A stretch of DNA of 13,140 nt from an uncultured Collinsella sp. (GCA_900541195.1 UQIY01000052.1:1-13140); one strand, 5' to 3'. Shown: positions 6,661-13,140, numbered from the stretch's first letter. Program-made: numbers and translations. Notes: a model not told the origin generated them from the sequence alone.

Positions 6661-6715
6661 GGAACGTAAGGCGTGATGGGAAGGAGCCGCCAAGCGACCC
6701 TAACGTCCACACGCC
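6661..6715 (+). promoter_or_regulatory. Possible pseudoknotted or switching leader of the FAD gene
   Basis: GGAACGT (6661-6667) can pair with ACGTCC (6703-6708, one bulged A), and GGCGTG (6670-6675) with CACGCC (6710-6715). The two stems cross, so they form either a pseudoknot or mutually exclusive folds. GGG (6678-6680) with CCC (6698-6700) could add an inner stem. It matches no riboswitch I can name and lies 86 bases before the start codon. Confidence 0.25.
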
Positions 6716-6801
6716 ATATTTGCCCTTTACCGATTTATCCAATCTTTGCGATACCTTTGCCAATCTCCCGTGCGACAATGCGCGAACGAGAAAGGAATCC
6801 C

Positions 6802-8328
6802 ATGGAATCAACTGATGTACTGGTAATCGGATCGGGCATCGCTGGCCTTTGCGCCGCCATAGAAGCAGCAAGCGCGGGTGCGACCGTTACCATCGCAAGC
6901 GCCGGCAAGACCATGAGCGGGTCGAGCTTCTTCCCGGGCACCTGGGGCCTCGGGCTTATTGGGCCCGTCGACGAAGACGACGAACAGGACCTTATCGACA
7001 CCATCCAGGCCGTCGGCGGCGGCGTAGCCGACCCTACGCTCGTCCAGACGTTTGTCCACGGTATCCCCCAGGCCATCCAATGGCTCGAGCAAGATCTGGG
7101 TGTTGAGCTCCAGCGTCCGCAAAGCGCCGAGAGCGCCCAGCAAAAGCAATTTATCCCCTGCTTTGACCATAAGACACGCAATTGGCGCGGCCTGACCCGC
7201 AAGCCTCTTGAAGACGCGTGTGCGGCCCAGATCAAGTCTCTTGGCATTCGTCTGCTCCCCCGACACGAGCTTATAGACCTTGTTGAAAGCACAACCGGAA
7301 AGATTACCGGCGCCGTGCTCTACAACCAAACAGACGAGCGCATCGTGACCTTTGCAGCAAAGGCCACTATCATCGCAGCCGGCGGCACTGGCGGTCTATT
7401 CGAACGCAGCCTCACTTCGGCCGATGTACTCAGCTCCTCGCAGGCCATCGCGCTGGCGCACGGTGCATCGCTTACTAATATAGAGTTCATGCAGATGATG
7501 CCCGGTTTCATTGAACCTAAGCGCAACCTGGTCTTTAACGAAAAGACCTGGCGCTACGTCACGTTTGACCAACCGGTCGACATTGCCAACGAAAAGTTAG
7601 ACGATCTGCTTGAGCAACGCTCAGGATATGGCCCCTTCACTTCGCGCTTAGCTTCCCGCGCCATCGATCTTGCTGTCGATCAAGCGGGTGCCGAAGGTCT
7701 GGCGCTCCACTACGACTTCCCGCGAGAGAATGTCCCCGAGTTCGTGCAGACCTTTGCCACTTGGCTACAAGACGAGCATGGTATCGCTCCGAGCGACGAG
7801 ATGCGTGTGGCGATGTATGCCCACGCGGCCAACGGCGGCATCAAGATCGACAGGACCGCGTACACGGGCGTTGAGGGCCTCTACGCCTGTGGCGAGGCAA
7901 CAGGCGGCATGCACGGCGCCGACCGCATCGGAGGGCTGTCGAGCGCCAATGGCATCGTATTCGGGCACATTGCGGGCGCATCGGCGGCTCGAGCAGCACT
8001 GGACGCTCCCGAGGCTGACGCACCGGAGGATGTCGCCCTCCCCGAGCATGGCATCGCTACAGCAGTCGCCGAGCGCCTAACCCGCTGCCTCAAGCACACA
8101 ATGAGCGCCTACTGCATGATCAACAGGACCGATGCGGGTCTATCCAAGGCGCTGCAGGAGCTTGAAAGCCTGCAAGATGAAGCCACGACTCTAAATAAGC
8201 CGCGTGCCAACGACAGCGAAATCGCTGCCCTCGCGCGCCTACAGTCGCAAATTCAGCTGGCTGCGGAGATGGTCAAAGCCATGCGCAAACGAACCGAAAG
8301 CCTCGGTTCGCACTATCGAGCGGACTAG
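6802..8328 (+). CDS. FAD-dependent oxidoreductase, fumarate reductase / L-aspartate oxidase superfamily
   Basis: The 508-residue product is a soluble flavoprotein of the FAD_binding_2 type. The N-terminal dinucleotide fold is VLVIGSGIAGLCAAIEAA (6-23), the second FAD contact is IIAAGGTGGLF (190-200), and the C-terminal FAD segment is GLYACGEATGGMHGADRIGGL (359-379). A C-terminal helical domain of the SdhA/NadB type (HTMSAYCMINRTDAGLSKAL to RKRTESLGSHYRAD) follows. The substrate-side loop SGSSFFPGTWGLG (39-51) replaces the NadB-type AQGG segment, and no nadA or nadC lies nearby, so L-aspartate oxidase is possible but not shown; the true substrate is unknown. The start at 6802 is preferred because AGAAAGGA (6789-6796) sits just upstream and the FAD fold begins at residue 5; an in-frame ATG at 6673 would add 43 residues unlike the family. 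Codon use is more mixed than in the preceding operon. Confidence 0.82.
   Translation: MESTDVLVIGSGIAGLCAAIEAASAGATVTIASAGKTMSGSSFFPGTWGLGLIGPVDEDDEQDLIDTIQAVGGGVADPTLVQTFVHGIPQAIQWLEQDLGVELQRPQSAESAQQKQFIPCFDHKTRNWRGLTRKPLEDACAAQIKSLGIRLLPRHELIDLVESTTGKITGAVLYNQTDERIVTFAAKATIIAAGGTGGLFERSLTSADVLSSSQAIALAHGASLTNIEFMQMMPGFIEPKRNLVFNEKTWRYVTFDQPVDIANEKLDDLLEQRSGYGPFTSRLASRAIDLAVDQAGAEGLALHYDFPRENVPEFVQTFATWLQDEHGIAPSDEMRVAMYAHAANGGIKIDRTAYTGVEGLYACGEATGGMHGADRIGGLSSANGIVFGHIAGASAARAALDAPEADAPEDVALPEHGIATAVAERLTRCLKHTMSAYCMINRTDAGLSKALQELESLQDEATTLNKPRANDSEIAALARLQSQIQLAAEMVKAMRKRTESLGSHYRAD
8290..8310. repeat. Inverted repeat at the 3' end of the FAD gene
   Basis: Perfect 8-bp arms CGAACCGA (8290-8297) and TCGGTTCG (8303-8310) with a 5-base spacer, inside the last codons. 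The half-sites CGAAC/GTTCG are those of Gram-positive LexA boxes, but the spacing (11 instead of 4) is wrong. Confidence 0.4.
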
Positions 8329-8489
8329 GCTGAGCCCCTATCCAAAACAGAATACAACTTATCGATATCTATCGGCCCCGCGGACTAGAAGCAACACGGG
8401 GCTCATTGGTGTCCGCACGGCTGCGTATCATTATTCTGAATATAGAGAGGACAAAGCCCGTGCAGACAACAGACCAGAGAGGAAGAGAT

Positions 8490-9350
8490 ATGGACAACAG
8501 GGATATCGAAAAGTGGCGTGTCGAACTTGATAGCTACGCCAATGTGGAAGACGGGGTTGAGTATTGGCTCGCACGCGATTTAATGGAACCCATGGGATAC
8601 ACTCGATGGGAGAACTTCGCCGAAGTTGTTAAGAGGGCAAAAGTCTCGTGCGAAACAAACAAAACTCCAGTTGATTCCCATTTTCGTGACACCACGAAAA
8701 TGGTAACTGCCGGTGTCGCCGCTCGCGCGGTTAAAGACTACAAACTTACGCGCTATGCATGCTATTTAATCGCCCAGAACGGAGATTCAAACAAGCCAGA
8801 GATCGCACTCGCCCAGGCATACTTTGCCGTGCAGACGCGCCGCCAAGAGCTCATAGAGCAGCGCTTCGCAGAGATTCAGCGCTTGCAGGCGCGCCACTCG
8901 CTATCCGATTCAGAGAAACAGCTCTCGGGTATTGCGTTCAAACGCGGCGTGGACTCCAAAGGATTCGCGATCATCAAGTCGAAGGGCGATGAAGCGTTAT
9001 TCGGCGGCAGAAGCACGGCGGAAATGAAGCAGCAGCTCGGCGTACCCAAGAGCGCGGCATTGGCGGACAGGTTAGCCGATGTCCTCATCAAAGCAAAGGA
9101 CCTTACGAACTCGATGACTGCTTTCAACGCAGAGGAACACGACCTGTACGGTCTGGACCAAATCAAGCAAGAGCACGTCGAGAACAACACAAGCGTGCGT
9201 GGCAGCCTCATCGACCGCGGAATTGTCCCCGAAAATCTACCACCTGCCGAGGACACAAAGAAGCTCGAGCGCCGTGTGAAGGCAGACGAGAAGAAACTCA
9301 AGGAGGGTACTGACGGATTTACCGATCCGCAGGGTAGACTCGATTTGTGA
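8490..9350 (+). CDS. dinD: DinD-like DNA-damage-inducible protein
   Basis: The 286-residue product resembles DinD, which in Escherichia coli is an SOS-induced protein of 274 residues reported to inhibit RecA-mediated strand exchange. Residues about 20-115 form a BRO-N-like region (EYWLARDLMEPMGYTRWENF, then the DYKLTRYACYLIAQNGDSNKPEIALAQAYFAVQTR segment, here given as landmarks at 26-42 and 83-118). The rest is a mostly helical, charged DinD C-terminus (QLSGIAFKRGVDSKGFAIIKS, from about 137) ending in a lysine-rich tail. The start at 8490 has AGAGAGGAAGAG just upstream; the open frame extends back to 8406 without family similarity. No LexA box was found in 8329-8489. Lys codons are a mixture of AAA and AAG, unlike the scaffold-GGGtGRT operon, compatible with transfer. 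It sits tail-to-tail with a tRNA unit. What it responds to here is inferred only from the family. Confidence 0.85.
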   Translation: MDNRDIEKWRVELDSYANVEDGVEYWLARDLMEPMGYTRWENFAEVVKRAKVSCETNKTPVDSHFRDTTKMVTAGVAARAVKDYKLTRYACYLIAQNGDSNKPEIALAQAYFAVQTRRQELIEQRFAEIQRLQARHSLSDSEKQLSGIAFKRGVDSKGFAIIKSKGDEALFGGRSTAEMKQQLGVPKSAALADRLADVLIKAKDLTNSMTAFNAEEHDLYGLDQIKQEHVENNTSVRGSLIDRGIVPENLPPAEDTKKLERRVKADEKKLKEGTDGFTDPQGRLDL

Positions 9351-9393
9351 AAGCGGCTGTGCCCCGACGGGTTCGACCCCATACGAGGTCAAC

Positions 9394-9426
9394 AAAAAAA
9401 GACGGCCAACTTTCGTTGACCGTCTT
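9394..9426 (-). terminator. Rho-independent terminator of the tRNA-His/tRNA-Lys unit
   Basis: On the minus strand a 12-bp stem (9415-9426 with 9399-9410, one G-T pair) with a GAAA tetraloop is followed by seven T (9400-9394). It starts about 10 bases past the tRNA-Lys 3' end. Confidence 0.93.
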
Positions 9427-9435
9427 AACATGCTT

Positions 9436-9511
9436 TGGTGGGCCGTCAGGGGTTCGAACCCTGGACCTTGGGATTAAGAGTCCCCTGCTCTACCAACTGA
9501 GCTAACGACCC
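9436..9511 (-). tRNA. tRNA-Lys (CTT)
   Basis: Full cloverleaf with encoded CCA (9436-9438). Acceptor GGGTCGT pairs with ACGGCCC (one G-T pair), the D-arm is GCTC/GAGC, the anticodon loop is CTCTTAA (9474-9480, anticodon CTT at 9476-9478), and the T-arm is CAGGG/CCCTG around TTCGAAC. The anticodon stem GGGGA/TCCCA has a G27-A43 mismatch. CTT reads AAG, the dominant Lys codon of the highly biased genes in this window. Confidence 0.97.
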
Positions 9512-9533
9512 GATATCAACACGAAGCAAGAAC

Positions 9534-9611
9534 TGGGGTGGGTAAAGGGACTCGAACCCTCGACCTACGGGACCACAACCCGTCGCTCTAGCCAACTGAG
9601 CTACACCCACC
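9534..9611 (-). tRNA. tRNA-His (GTG)
   Basis: Full cloverleaf with encoded CCA (9534-9536). The anticodon loop TTGTGGT (9572-9578) gives anticodon GTG; the anticodon stem ACGGG/CCCGT and acceptor GTGGGTG/TACCCAC (one G-T) are paired. The T-arm is GAGGG/CCCTT around TTCGAGT. The His-specific extra G at position -1 (9611) faces discriminator C (9537). It is separated from tRNA-Lys by 22 bases and is probably co-transcribed with it. Confidence 0.97.
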
Positions 9612-9637
9612 GTGTCCTGTGCGCTTCGCGCTCGACT

Positions 9638-9666
9638 ATTATTGCAAGGAACGCCATGCGATGCAA
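9638..9666 (-). promoter_or_regulatory. Candidate promoter of the tRNA unit
   Basis: On the minus strand TTGCAT (9666-9661) and AATAAT (9643-9638) are separated by 17 bases, about 27 bases upstream of tRNA-His. The position and spacing fit a housekeeping sigma promoter. Confidence 0.5.
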
Positions 9667-9673
9667 GCCCCAA

Positions 9674-9692
9674 TTTTCAAGAATTTTGAAAA
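9674..9692. repeat. AT-rich inverted repeat between tRNA unit and aminotransferase
   Basis: Perfect 7-bp arms TTTTCAA (9674-9680) and TTGAAAA (9686-9692) with spacer GAATT, just upstream of the tRNA -35 box and 84 bases before the aminotransferase start. It could be an operator or an upstream activating element; no regulator can be named. Confidence 0.3.
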
Positions 9693-9776
9693 GAGTTTTT
9701 CGAGTGCGTTTCGAGCAATTCCCACCCTTTTCATAGGAGTAAACTTGCCCCACTGCAAACCCTCGAAAGGACCGTC

Positions 9777-10958
9777 ATGAAAGAACTCTCCAATCGCACG
9801 GCATCATTCACCGATTCGGTCATCCGCCGCATGACACGCATCTCCAATAAGTACGGTGCCGTCAACCTCTCGCAGGGCTTCCCTGACTTCGATCCCCCGG
9901 CGCAGCTGCTCAACAGCCTGAGCACCATCGCCGCCGACCCCAAGCCGCTCTATCACCAGTACTCCATCACCTGGGGCTCCCAGGCCATGCGCGAGGCGCT
10001 CGCTGCCAAGCAGGAGCACTTTATGGGCATGCCGGTCGACCCCAACCAGAACATCGTGGTCACCTGTGGCTCCACCGAGGCCATGATGGCCGCCATGATG
10101 ACGGTTACGAACCCCGGAGACAAGGTCGTCATCTTCTCGCCGTTCTACGAGAACTACGGCGCCGATACCATCCTCTCAGGTGCCGAGCCCATCTACGTGC
10201 CGCTCAACCCGCCCACGTTCGAATTCGATCGCGAGGTCCTCGAGGCGGCCTTCCGCGACAATGATCCCAAGGCCATCGTCCTGTGCAACCCTTCCAACCC
10301 CTGCGGCAAGGTCTTTACGCGCGAGGAGCTCGCCTTTATCGCCGACCTCTGCAAAAAGTACGACGCCTACTGCATTACCGACGAGGTATACGAGCACATC
10401 GTCTACGCGCCCCACGAGCACGTCTATATGGCCACGCTGCCAGGCATGTTCGAGCGCACCATCAGCTGCAGTTCGCTGTCCAAGACGTACTCCATCACCG
10501 GCTGGCGTCTGGGCTACACCATTGCCCCGGCCCAGATCACCGAGCGCATCAAGAAGGTCCACGACTTTCTCACCGTGGGTGCCGCCGCTCCCCTGCAGAA
10601 AGCCGTCGTCACCGCCCTCAAATTCGACGACAGCTATTACCAGGAGGTCCTCGACCTCTACGCCGCCAAGCGCGACCTGTTCTGCCAGGGACTCGACAGC
10701 ATCGGTCTTGAGCACAACGTGCCACAGGGCGCCTACTACGTCATGATGGACATCTCTGAGTTTGGATATGATAGCGACCTCAAATTCTGCGAGGACTTCG
10801 CGTCTAAGGTGGGCGTGGGCGCCGTACCCGGCTCGAGCTTCTTCCGCGAGCCCGTCAACCATCTGATTCGTTTCCACTTTGCCAAGCGAGACGAGACACT
10901 TAACGCGGCGCTGGAGAACCTCAAGTCGCTGCGTGATAAAATCAAGCCGCGCGGGTAA
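9777..10958 (+). CDS. PLP-dependent class I/II aminotransferase
   Basis: The 393-residue cytoplasmic enzyme has aspartate aminotransferase fold motifs: NLSQGFPDFDPP (30-41, N-terminal substrate loop), VTCGSTEAM (95-103), LCNPSNPCGKVF (169-180, with Asn174 binding the cofactor), TDEVYEH (201-207, Asp202 contacting the pyridine nitrogen), SSLSKTYSITGWRLGY (232-247, Schiff-base Lys236), and HLIRFHFAK (362-370, Arg365 binding the substrate carboxylate). The NLSQGFPDF opening resembles the group including methionine and kynurenine aminotransferases (YbdL-like), so a methionine or aromatic/Asp substrate is possible; sequence alone does not settle it. The ribosome binding site GAAAGGA (9765-9771) supports the start. 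It is a single gene with its own terminator; codon use is C/G-ending like the host core genes. Confidence 0.92.
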   Translation: MKELSNRTASFTDSVIRRMTRISNKYGAVNLSQGFPDFDPPAQLLNSLSTIAADPKPLYHQYSITWGSQAMREALAAKQEHFMGMPVDPNQNIVVTCGSTEAMMAAMMTVTNPGDKVVIFSPFYENYGADTILSGAEPIYVPLNPPTFEFDREVLEAAFRDNDPKAIVLCNPSNPCGKVFTREELAFIADLCKKYDAYCITDEVYEHIVYAPHEHVYMATLPGMFERTISCSSLSKTYSITGWRLGYTIAPAQITERIKKVHDFLTVGAAAPLQKAVVTALKFDDSYYQEVLDLYAAKRDLFCQGLDSIGLEHNVPQGAYYVMMDISEFGYDSDLKFCEDFASKVGVGAVPGSSFFREPVNHLIRFHFAKRDETLNAALENLKSLRDKIKPRG

Positions 10959-10983
10959 GGACGGCCCAGCAACTAAAGCAACC

Positions 10984-11026
10984 AAAGAAGCCTCGCACCG
11001 CCCGCCGCGTTGCGAGGCTTCTTTTT
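10984..11026 (+). terminator. Rho-independent terminator of the aminotransferase gene
   Basis: Perfect 14-bp stem (10984-10997 with 11011-11024), a 13-base loop and TTTTT ending at 11026. Confidence 0.94.
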
Positions 11027-11055
11027 ATAGCGCTTTCTTAAATGGTTTAGAGCTC

Positions 11056-11061
11056 TATACT
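11056..11061 (+). promoter_or_regulatory. Candidate -10 box of the ROK kinase gene
   Basis: TATACT, 38 bases before the start codon, in the short interval after the preceding terminator. No good -35 hexamer is visible at the right distance (only T-rich sequence around 11034-11039). Confidence 0.4.
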
Positions 11062-11099
11062 TTAGTCACGGAGCAACTCGTCCCAGAGAGAGGAATACT

Positions 11100-11990
11100 A
11101 TGGCAGAGCAGCAGCTTATCGGAGCGCTCGAGGCTGGCGGCACCAAGATGGTCTGCGCCACGGGCTATGCAGACGGTACGGTCCTGGAGCGCGAGCAGAT
11201 TGCGACCACGACCCCGCAGGAGACCGTTGAGGCCGTCAACGCATGGTTTGCCGACAAGGGCATCGCCGCGCTGGGCATTGGCGCCTTTGGCCCCACGGCA
11301 GTCAACCCTGCCTCGCCCCAATACGGCAAGATCCTGGAGACGCCCAAAACGGCATGGCGCTACTTTGATCTGCTGGGCACCATTCAAAACGAGCTCAATA
11401 TTCCCTGTGGCTACGACACCGACGTCAACGTCGCCTGCTTGGGCGAGGTCACCTTCGGTTGCGCCCAGGGCCTCACCGACGTGGTCTACCTGACCATCGG
11501 CACCGGCGTGGGCGCCGGCGTGCTCTCGGGCGGCCAGCTCGTGCACGGTATGATGCATCCCGAAGCCGGCCATATCCTGGTCACTCGCGACCCGCGCGAC
11601 ACCATCGGCGAGCATAGCGCCTGCCCCTTCCACGACAACTGCCTCGAGGGCCTCATCGCCGGCCCCGGCGTTAAAAAGCGCTGGAATGGCAAGAGCGCCG
11701 GAGACATGGCCGAAGATCCGGAGGCCATGGACCTGCTCGCAGGCTACCTGGCACAGGCGCTCATGACCTACACGCTGTGCTACGCGCCGCAAAAGATCAT
11801 CATCGGCGGCGGCGTGGCCGACCACACCCCCATCGTGCCGCTCGCACGCAAAAAGTGCGCCGAGATGCTCAACGGCTATATCGTCACGCCCGAGGTCAAC
11901 GACATCGAAACCTACATTGTCAATAACAGCCTTGAGGGCAAGCAGGGCATCATGGGTTGTCTGGCCCTTGGCGCCCAGGCGCTCCAGTAA
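11100..11990 (+). CDS. ROK-family sugar kinase, probable zinc-type fructokinase
   Basis: The 296-residue product phosphorylates a sugar with ATP. The phosphate-1 motif is IGALEAGGTKMVCA (7-20), the catalytic base is Asp108 in YDTDVNVACLGE (105-116; N/T-D-x-N family pattern), and the second phosphate loop is LTIGTGVGAGV (131-141). A ROK zinc site is visible as His158 in HPEAGHI plus Cys175, His178 and Cys181 in ACPFHDNCLEG. The arrangement, the GAFGPTAVNP segment (61-70) and the length match the ScrK/GmuE (YdhR-like) fructokinases more than glucokinase or NagK; the repressor-type N-terminal HTH of NagC/XylR is absent. The ribosome binding site GAGAGAGGA ends 5-6 bases before the ATG. No sugar transporter or regulator gene is next to it, so the in vivo substrate is inferred. 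Confidence 0.9.
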   Translation: MAEQQLIGALEAGGTKMVCATGYADGTVLEREQIATTTPQETVEAVNAWFADKGIAALGIGAFGPTAVNPASPQYGKILETPKTAWRYFDLLGTIQNELNIPCGYDTDVNVACLGEVTFGCAQGLTDVVYLTIGTGVGAGVLSGGQLVHGMMHPEAGHILVTRDPRDTIGEHSACPFHDNCLEGLIAGPGVKKRWNGKSAGDMAEDPEAMDLLAGYLAQALMTYTLCYAPQKIIIGGGVADHTPIVPLARKKCAEMLNGYIVTPEVNDIETYIVNNSLEGKQGIMGCLALGAQALQ

Positions 11991-12001
11991 AGGACACATC
12001 A

Positions 12002-12058
12002 GCGGGGCGCAGCGTAGCCAAACTCGCAAAACGCCCGGAAAACGCCGTCACGCCCCGC
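12002..12058. repeat. Long-loop inverted repeat after the ROK gene
   Basis: Perfect 8-bp GC arms GCGGGGCG (12002-12009) and CGCCCCGC (12051-12058) with a 41-base loop, just before the terminator. It may be chance in GC-rich sequence. Confidence 0.25.
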
Positions 12059-12076
12059 AGAGGCCCTCAAACGCAC

Positions 12077-12119
12077 AAGGCCGCCTAGGACCAAGCAAAA
12101 CGTCCTAGGCGGCCTTTTT
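12077..12119 (+). terminator. Rho-independent terminator of the ROK gene, overlapping the vanZ 3' end
   Basis: Perfect 14-bp stem (12077-12090 with 12103-12116), a 12-base loop and TTTTT at 12115-12119. The distal arm contains the last codons and stop of the convergent vanZ-like gene. Confidence 0.94.
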
Positions 12120-12554
12120 GGTGTACATCAGCGACCGTAAGAGATATCGGAGTACGACGCCTGTCGTCGCCCCGCAGCAGTCGATCATCACATCGGTAAT
12201 CATGCCGGCGCGACCGGGCACAAATAGCTGGATCGTCTCGTCGATAGAAGGGACAAGCAGCAAGAACACCGCCGTGGGCAGCAACACATCAAACGTACGC
12301 CGGCCTTCGAGGTCAAAGGCGTGCGTCGCCAAGATGCCAAGCACCATGTACTCGGTAAAATGAGCGCACTTGCGCACGACGAAGTTGGTCACCCACTCGT
12401 ATGGAAGCCCCAGGGTCTGCAAAAAGCCGCGAATGGATTCCATAATCGACAGGCTCAACGAACCAGAGCCCGTACCGGGAACCAGCGAATTGCCCCAAAT
12501 GACGAGCACCATGGCGCAGGCGGCAAGCGCCCATTTTCGATCGACCTTAACCAT
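12105..12554 (-). CDS. VanZ-family membrane protein
   Basis: The 149-residue protein has four predicted membrane segments, roughly 8-25, 63-81, 88-106 and 122-140. VanZ signatures are present: VVRKCAHFTEYMVLGILA (58-75; family pattern R-K-x-x-H-x-x-E-Y..LG) and SIDETIQLFVPGRAGMITDV followed by MIDCCGATTG (103-132; family pattern DExxQxFxPGRxxxxxDxxxDxxG). The prototype VanZ gives low-level teicoplanin resistance, but most members have no known role and here nothing indicates a van cluster. GGAGG (12567-12571) lies within the last codons of the upstream gene, 12 bases before the start; the two genes are only 7 bases apart and likely an operon. The stop codon is inside the terminator stem of the opposite-strand ROK gene. 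Confidence 0.88.
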   Translation of the reverse strand: MVKVDRKWALAACAMVLVIWGNSLVPGTGSGSLSLSIMESIRGFLQTLGLPYEWVTNFVVRKCAHFTEYMVLGILATHAFDLEGRRTFDVLLPTAVFLLLVPSIDETIQLFVPGRAGMITDVMIDCCGATTGVVLRYLLRSLMYTKKAA

Positions 12555-12561
12555 GCGGCAA

Positions 12562-13092
12562 TTATGCCTCCGCGCGCAGCGGCGTAAAGCTGGCGGTACC
12601 GCCCTCGATAACGCTCAGATAGGCACGACCCGTGCGCTTGACGGCCGCAGACTGCAGACGGTTGATTTCTTCCTCGAGAATCTGATTGACGCGCTCATGA
12701 CGACGGTTTTCCATAACGCCGGCAGCGATAGCCTCGGCGCGCTCGATACCCTCGCGCGAGATACGCGCGGTATCCTCGGGAAGCACGGAGCTGTGGCGGC
12801 CGACATAGACGGGAGCAACCGAGACAGGTGAGGCTGCAGGCGTGGACACCGCCACGGGGGCGGGCTCGGCAGCCTCGGCCATGATCGCCATGGCGGCGGC
12901 CCACATGTCCTCGTGGCCCGAATAATCGGCCATGGGGATATCTTCCTCGAGAGAGGCATCGGGGAGACTATCGGTATCCACGCGATCTTGGGTATCGATA
13001 GAAGCAGTGATGGCGGCAGGCTCGTCCAAATCGGAGAGATCCACACCCTTGGCATCGGAAATGATGGGCATGCTGGCGAGCTTGGCGTTGTA
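12562..13092 (-). CDS. Hypothetical protein (5' end missing, apparent start is an adapter artefact)
   Basis: I do not recognise this gene. About 176 genuine residues are visible. The first part is acidic and Ala/Pro-rich (DLSDLDEPA, DSLPDASLEEDIP, AEAAEPAPVAVSTPAASP), typical of a disordered linker. The final roughly 85 residues (from VYVGRHSSVLPEDTARISREGIERAEAIAAG to the C-terminus, listed as landmarks) look helical and charged, ending in GRAYLSVIEGGTASFTPL. The frame continues past the end of the genomic sequence, so the true start is not in the window; an in-frame ATG opening MPIISDAKG is an unlikely alternative start. The apparent N-terminus MGSEMCIRDR comes from adapter sequence and must not be used. 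It lies 7 bases upstream of the VanZ-like gene, probably in one operon. Confidence 0.7.
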   Translation of the reverse strand, partial: YNAKLASMPIISDAKGVDLSDLDEPAAITASIDTQDRVDTDSLPDASLEEDIPMADYSGHEDMWAAAMAIMAEAAEPAPVAVSTPAASPVSVAPVYVGRHSSVLPEDTARISREGIERAEAIAAGVMENRRHERVNQILEEEINRLQSAAVKRTGRAYLSVIEGGTASFTPLRAEA

Positions 13093-13093
13093 C

Positions 13094-13140
13094 CTGTCTC
13101 TTATACACATCTCCGAGCCCACGAGACCGGAGCCTATCTC
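13094..13140. other. Nextera (Tn5) sequencing adapter at contig end
   Basis: 13094-13112 is the Tn5 mosaic end CTGTCTCTTATACACATCT, 13113-13127 is CCGAGCCCACGAGAC (Nextera read 2 side), 13128-13135 is an 8-base index CGGAGCCT, and 13136-13140 is ATCTC, the start of the P7 sequence. This is library read-through left in the assembly, not genomic DNA. Confidence 0.97.

Noticed and set aside
8290..8310. CGAACCGA/TCGGTTCG as a LexA box for dinD
   Set aside because: The half-sites are 11 bases apart instead of 4, and the repeat lies within the upstream coding sequence, 180 bases before dinD.
9361..9393. GGGTTCGACCCC near the dinD stop as a tRNA remnant or att site
   Set aside because: Only the T-loop-like core matches; the flanking bases do not pair as a T-arm and there is no extended identity with the tRNA-Lys 3' end.
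1..13093. CRISPR arrays, insertion sequences with terminal repeats, rRNA genes, prophage modules
   Set aside because: No regularly spaced direct repeats, active transposase, rRNA segment or phage structural gene was seen on either strand.

Overview
The window is the end of a contig from a GC-rich bacterium. Gene content, codon use (C/G-ending, Lys almost always AAG in the best-expressed genes), the SufD-SufS-SufU order and the GGGtGRT gene pair suggest a gut member of the Coriobacteriia, probably Collinsella or a relative. That placement is inference from gene families, not from a marker gene. The last 47 bases are not genomic: they are a Nextera/Tn5 sequencing adapter with index and the start of P7.

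Layout. 1-2990 is the 3' part of a SUF iron-sulfur operon: sufD (5' end missing), sufS and sufU, with overlapping ends, closed by a strong terminator. 2991-4792 holds a RAYT-like (Y1/REP-associated transposase) gene on the minus strand. All three expected catalytic residues of its HUH/Tyr domain appear replaced and it carries a C-terminal helix-turn-helix. Short related palindromic elements lie on both sides of it. 4793-6619 is a two-gene operon: a NifU/IscU-like scaffold protein and a GGGtGRT-family protein. Both show extreme codon bias, and the operon ends in a row of three hairpins. I consider this pair the best candidate for a poorly described system.

6620-9430 has an orphan FAD enzyme of the fumarate reductase/L-aspartate oxidase superfamily, with a possibly structured leader, then a dinD-like gene with more mixed codon use. 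9394-9666 is a minus-strand tRNA-His/tRNA-Lys unit with its own promoter and terminator. 9777-11026 is a class I/II aminotransferase with a terminator. 11056-12119 is a ROK-family sugar kinase, probably a zinc-type fructokinase, with a terminator. 12105-13092 holds two minus-strand genes, an unidentified acidic protein followed by a VanZ-family membrane protein.

How the parts fit. SufS takes sulfur from cysteine, SufU accepts it, and SufD belongs to the SufBCD assembly scaffold. The second, divergent NifU-like scaffold less than 2 kb away is tied to the GGGtGRT protein rather than to a desulfurase, which suggests a dedicated cluster carrier or a two-subunit Fe-S enzyme. The remaining genes look like independent, mostly single-gene transcription units separated by clear intrinsic terminators.
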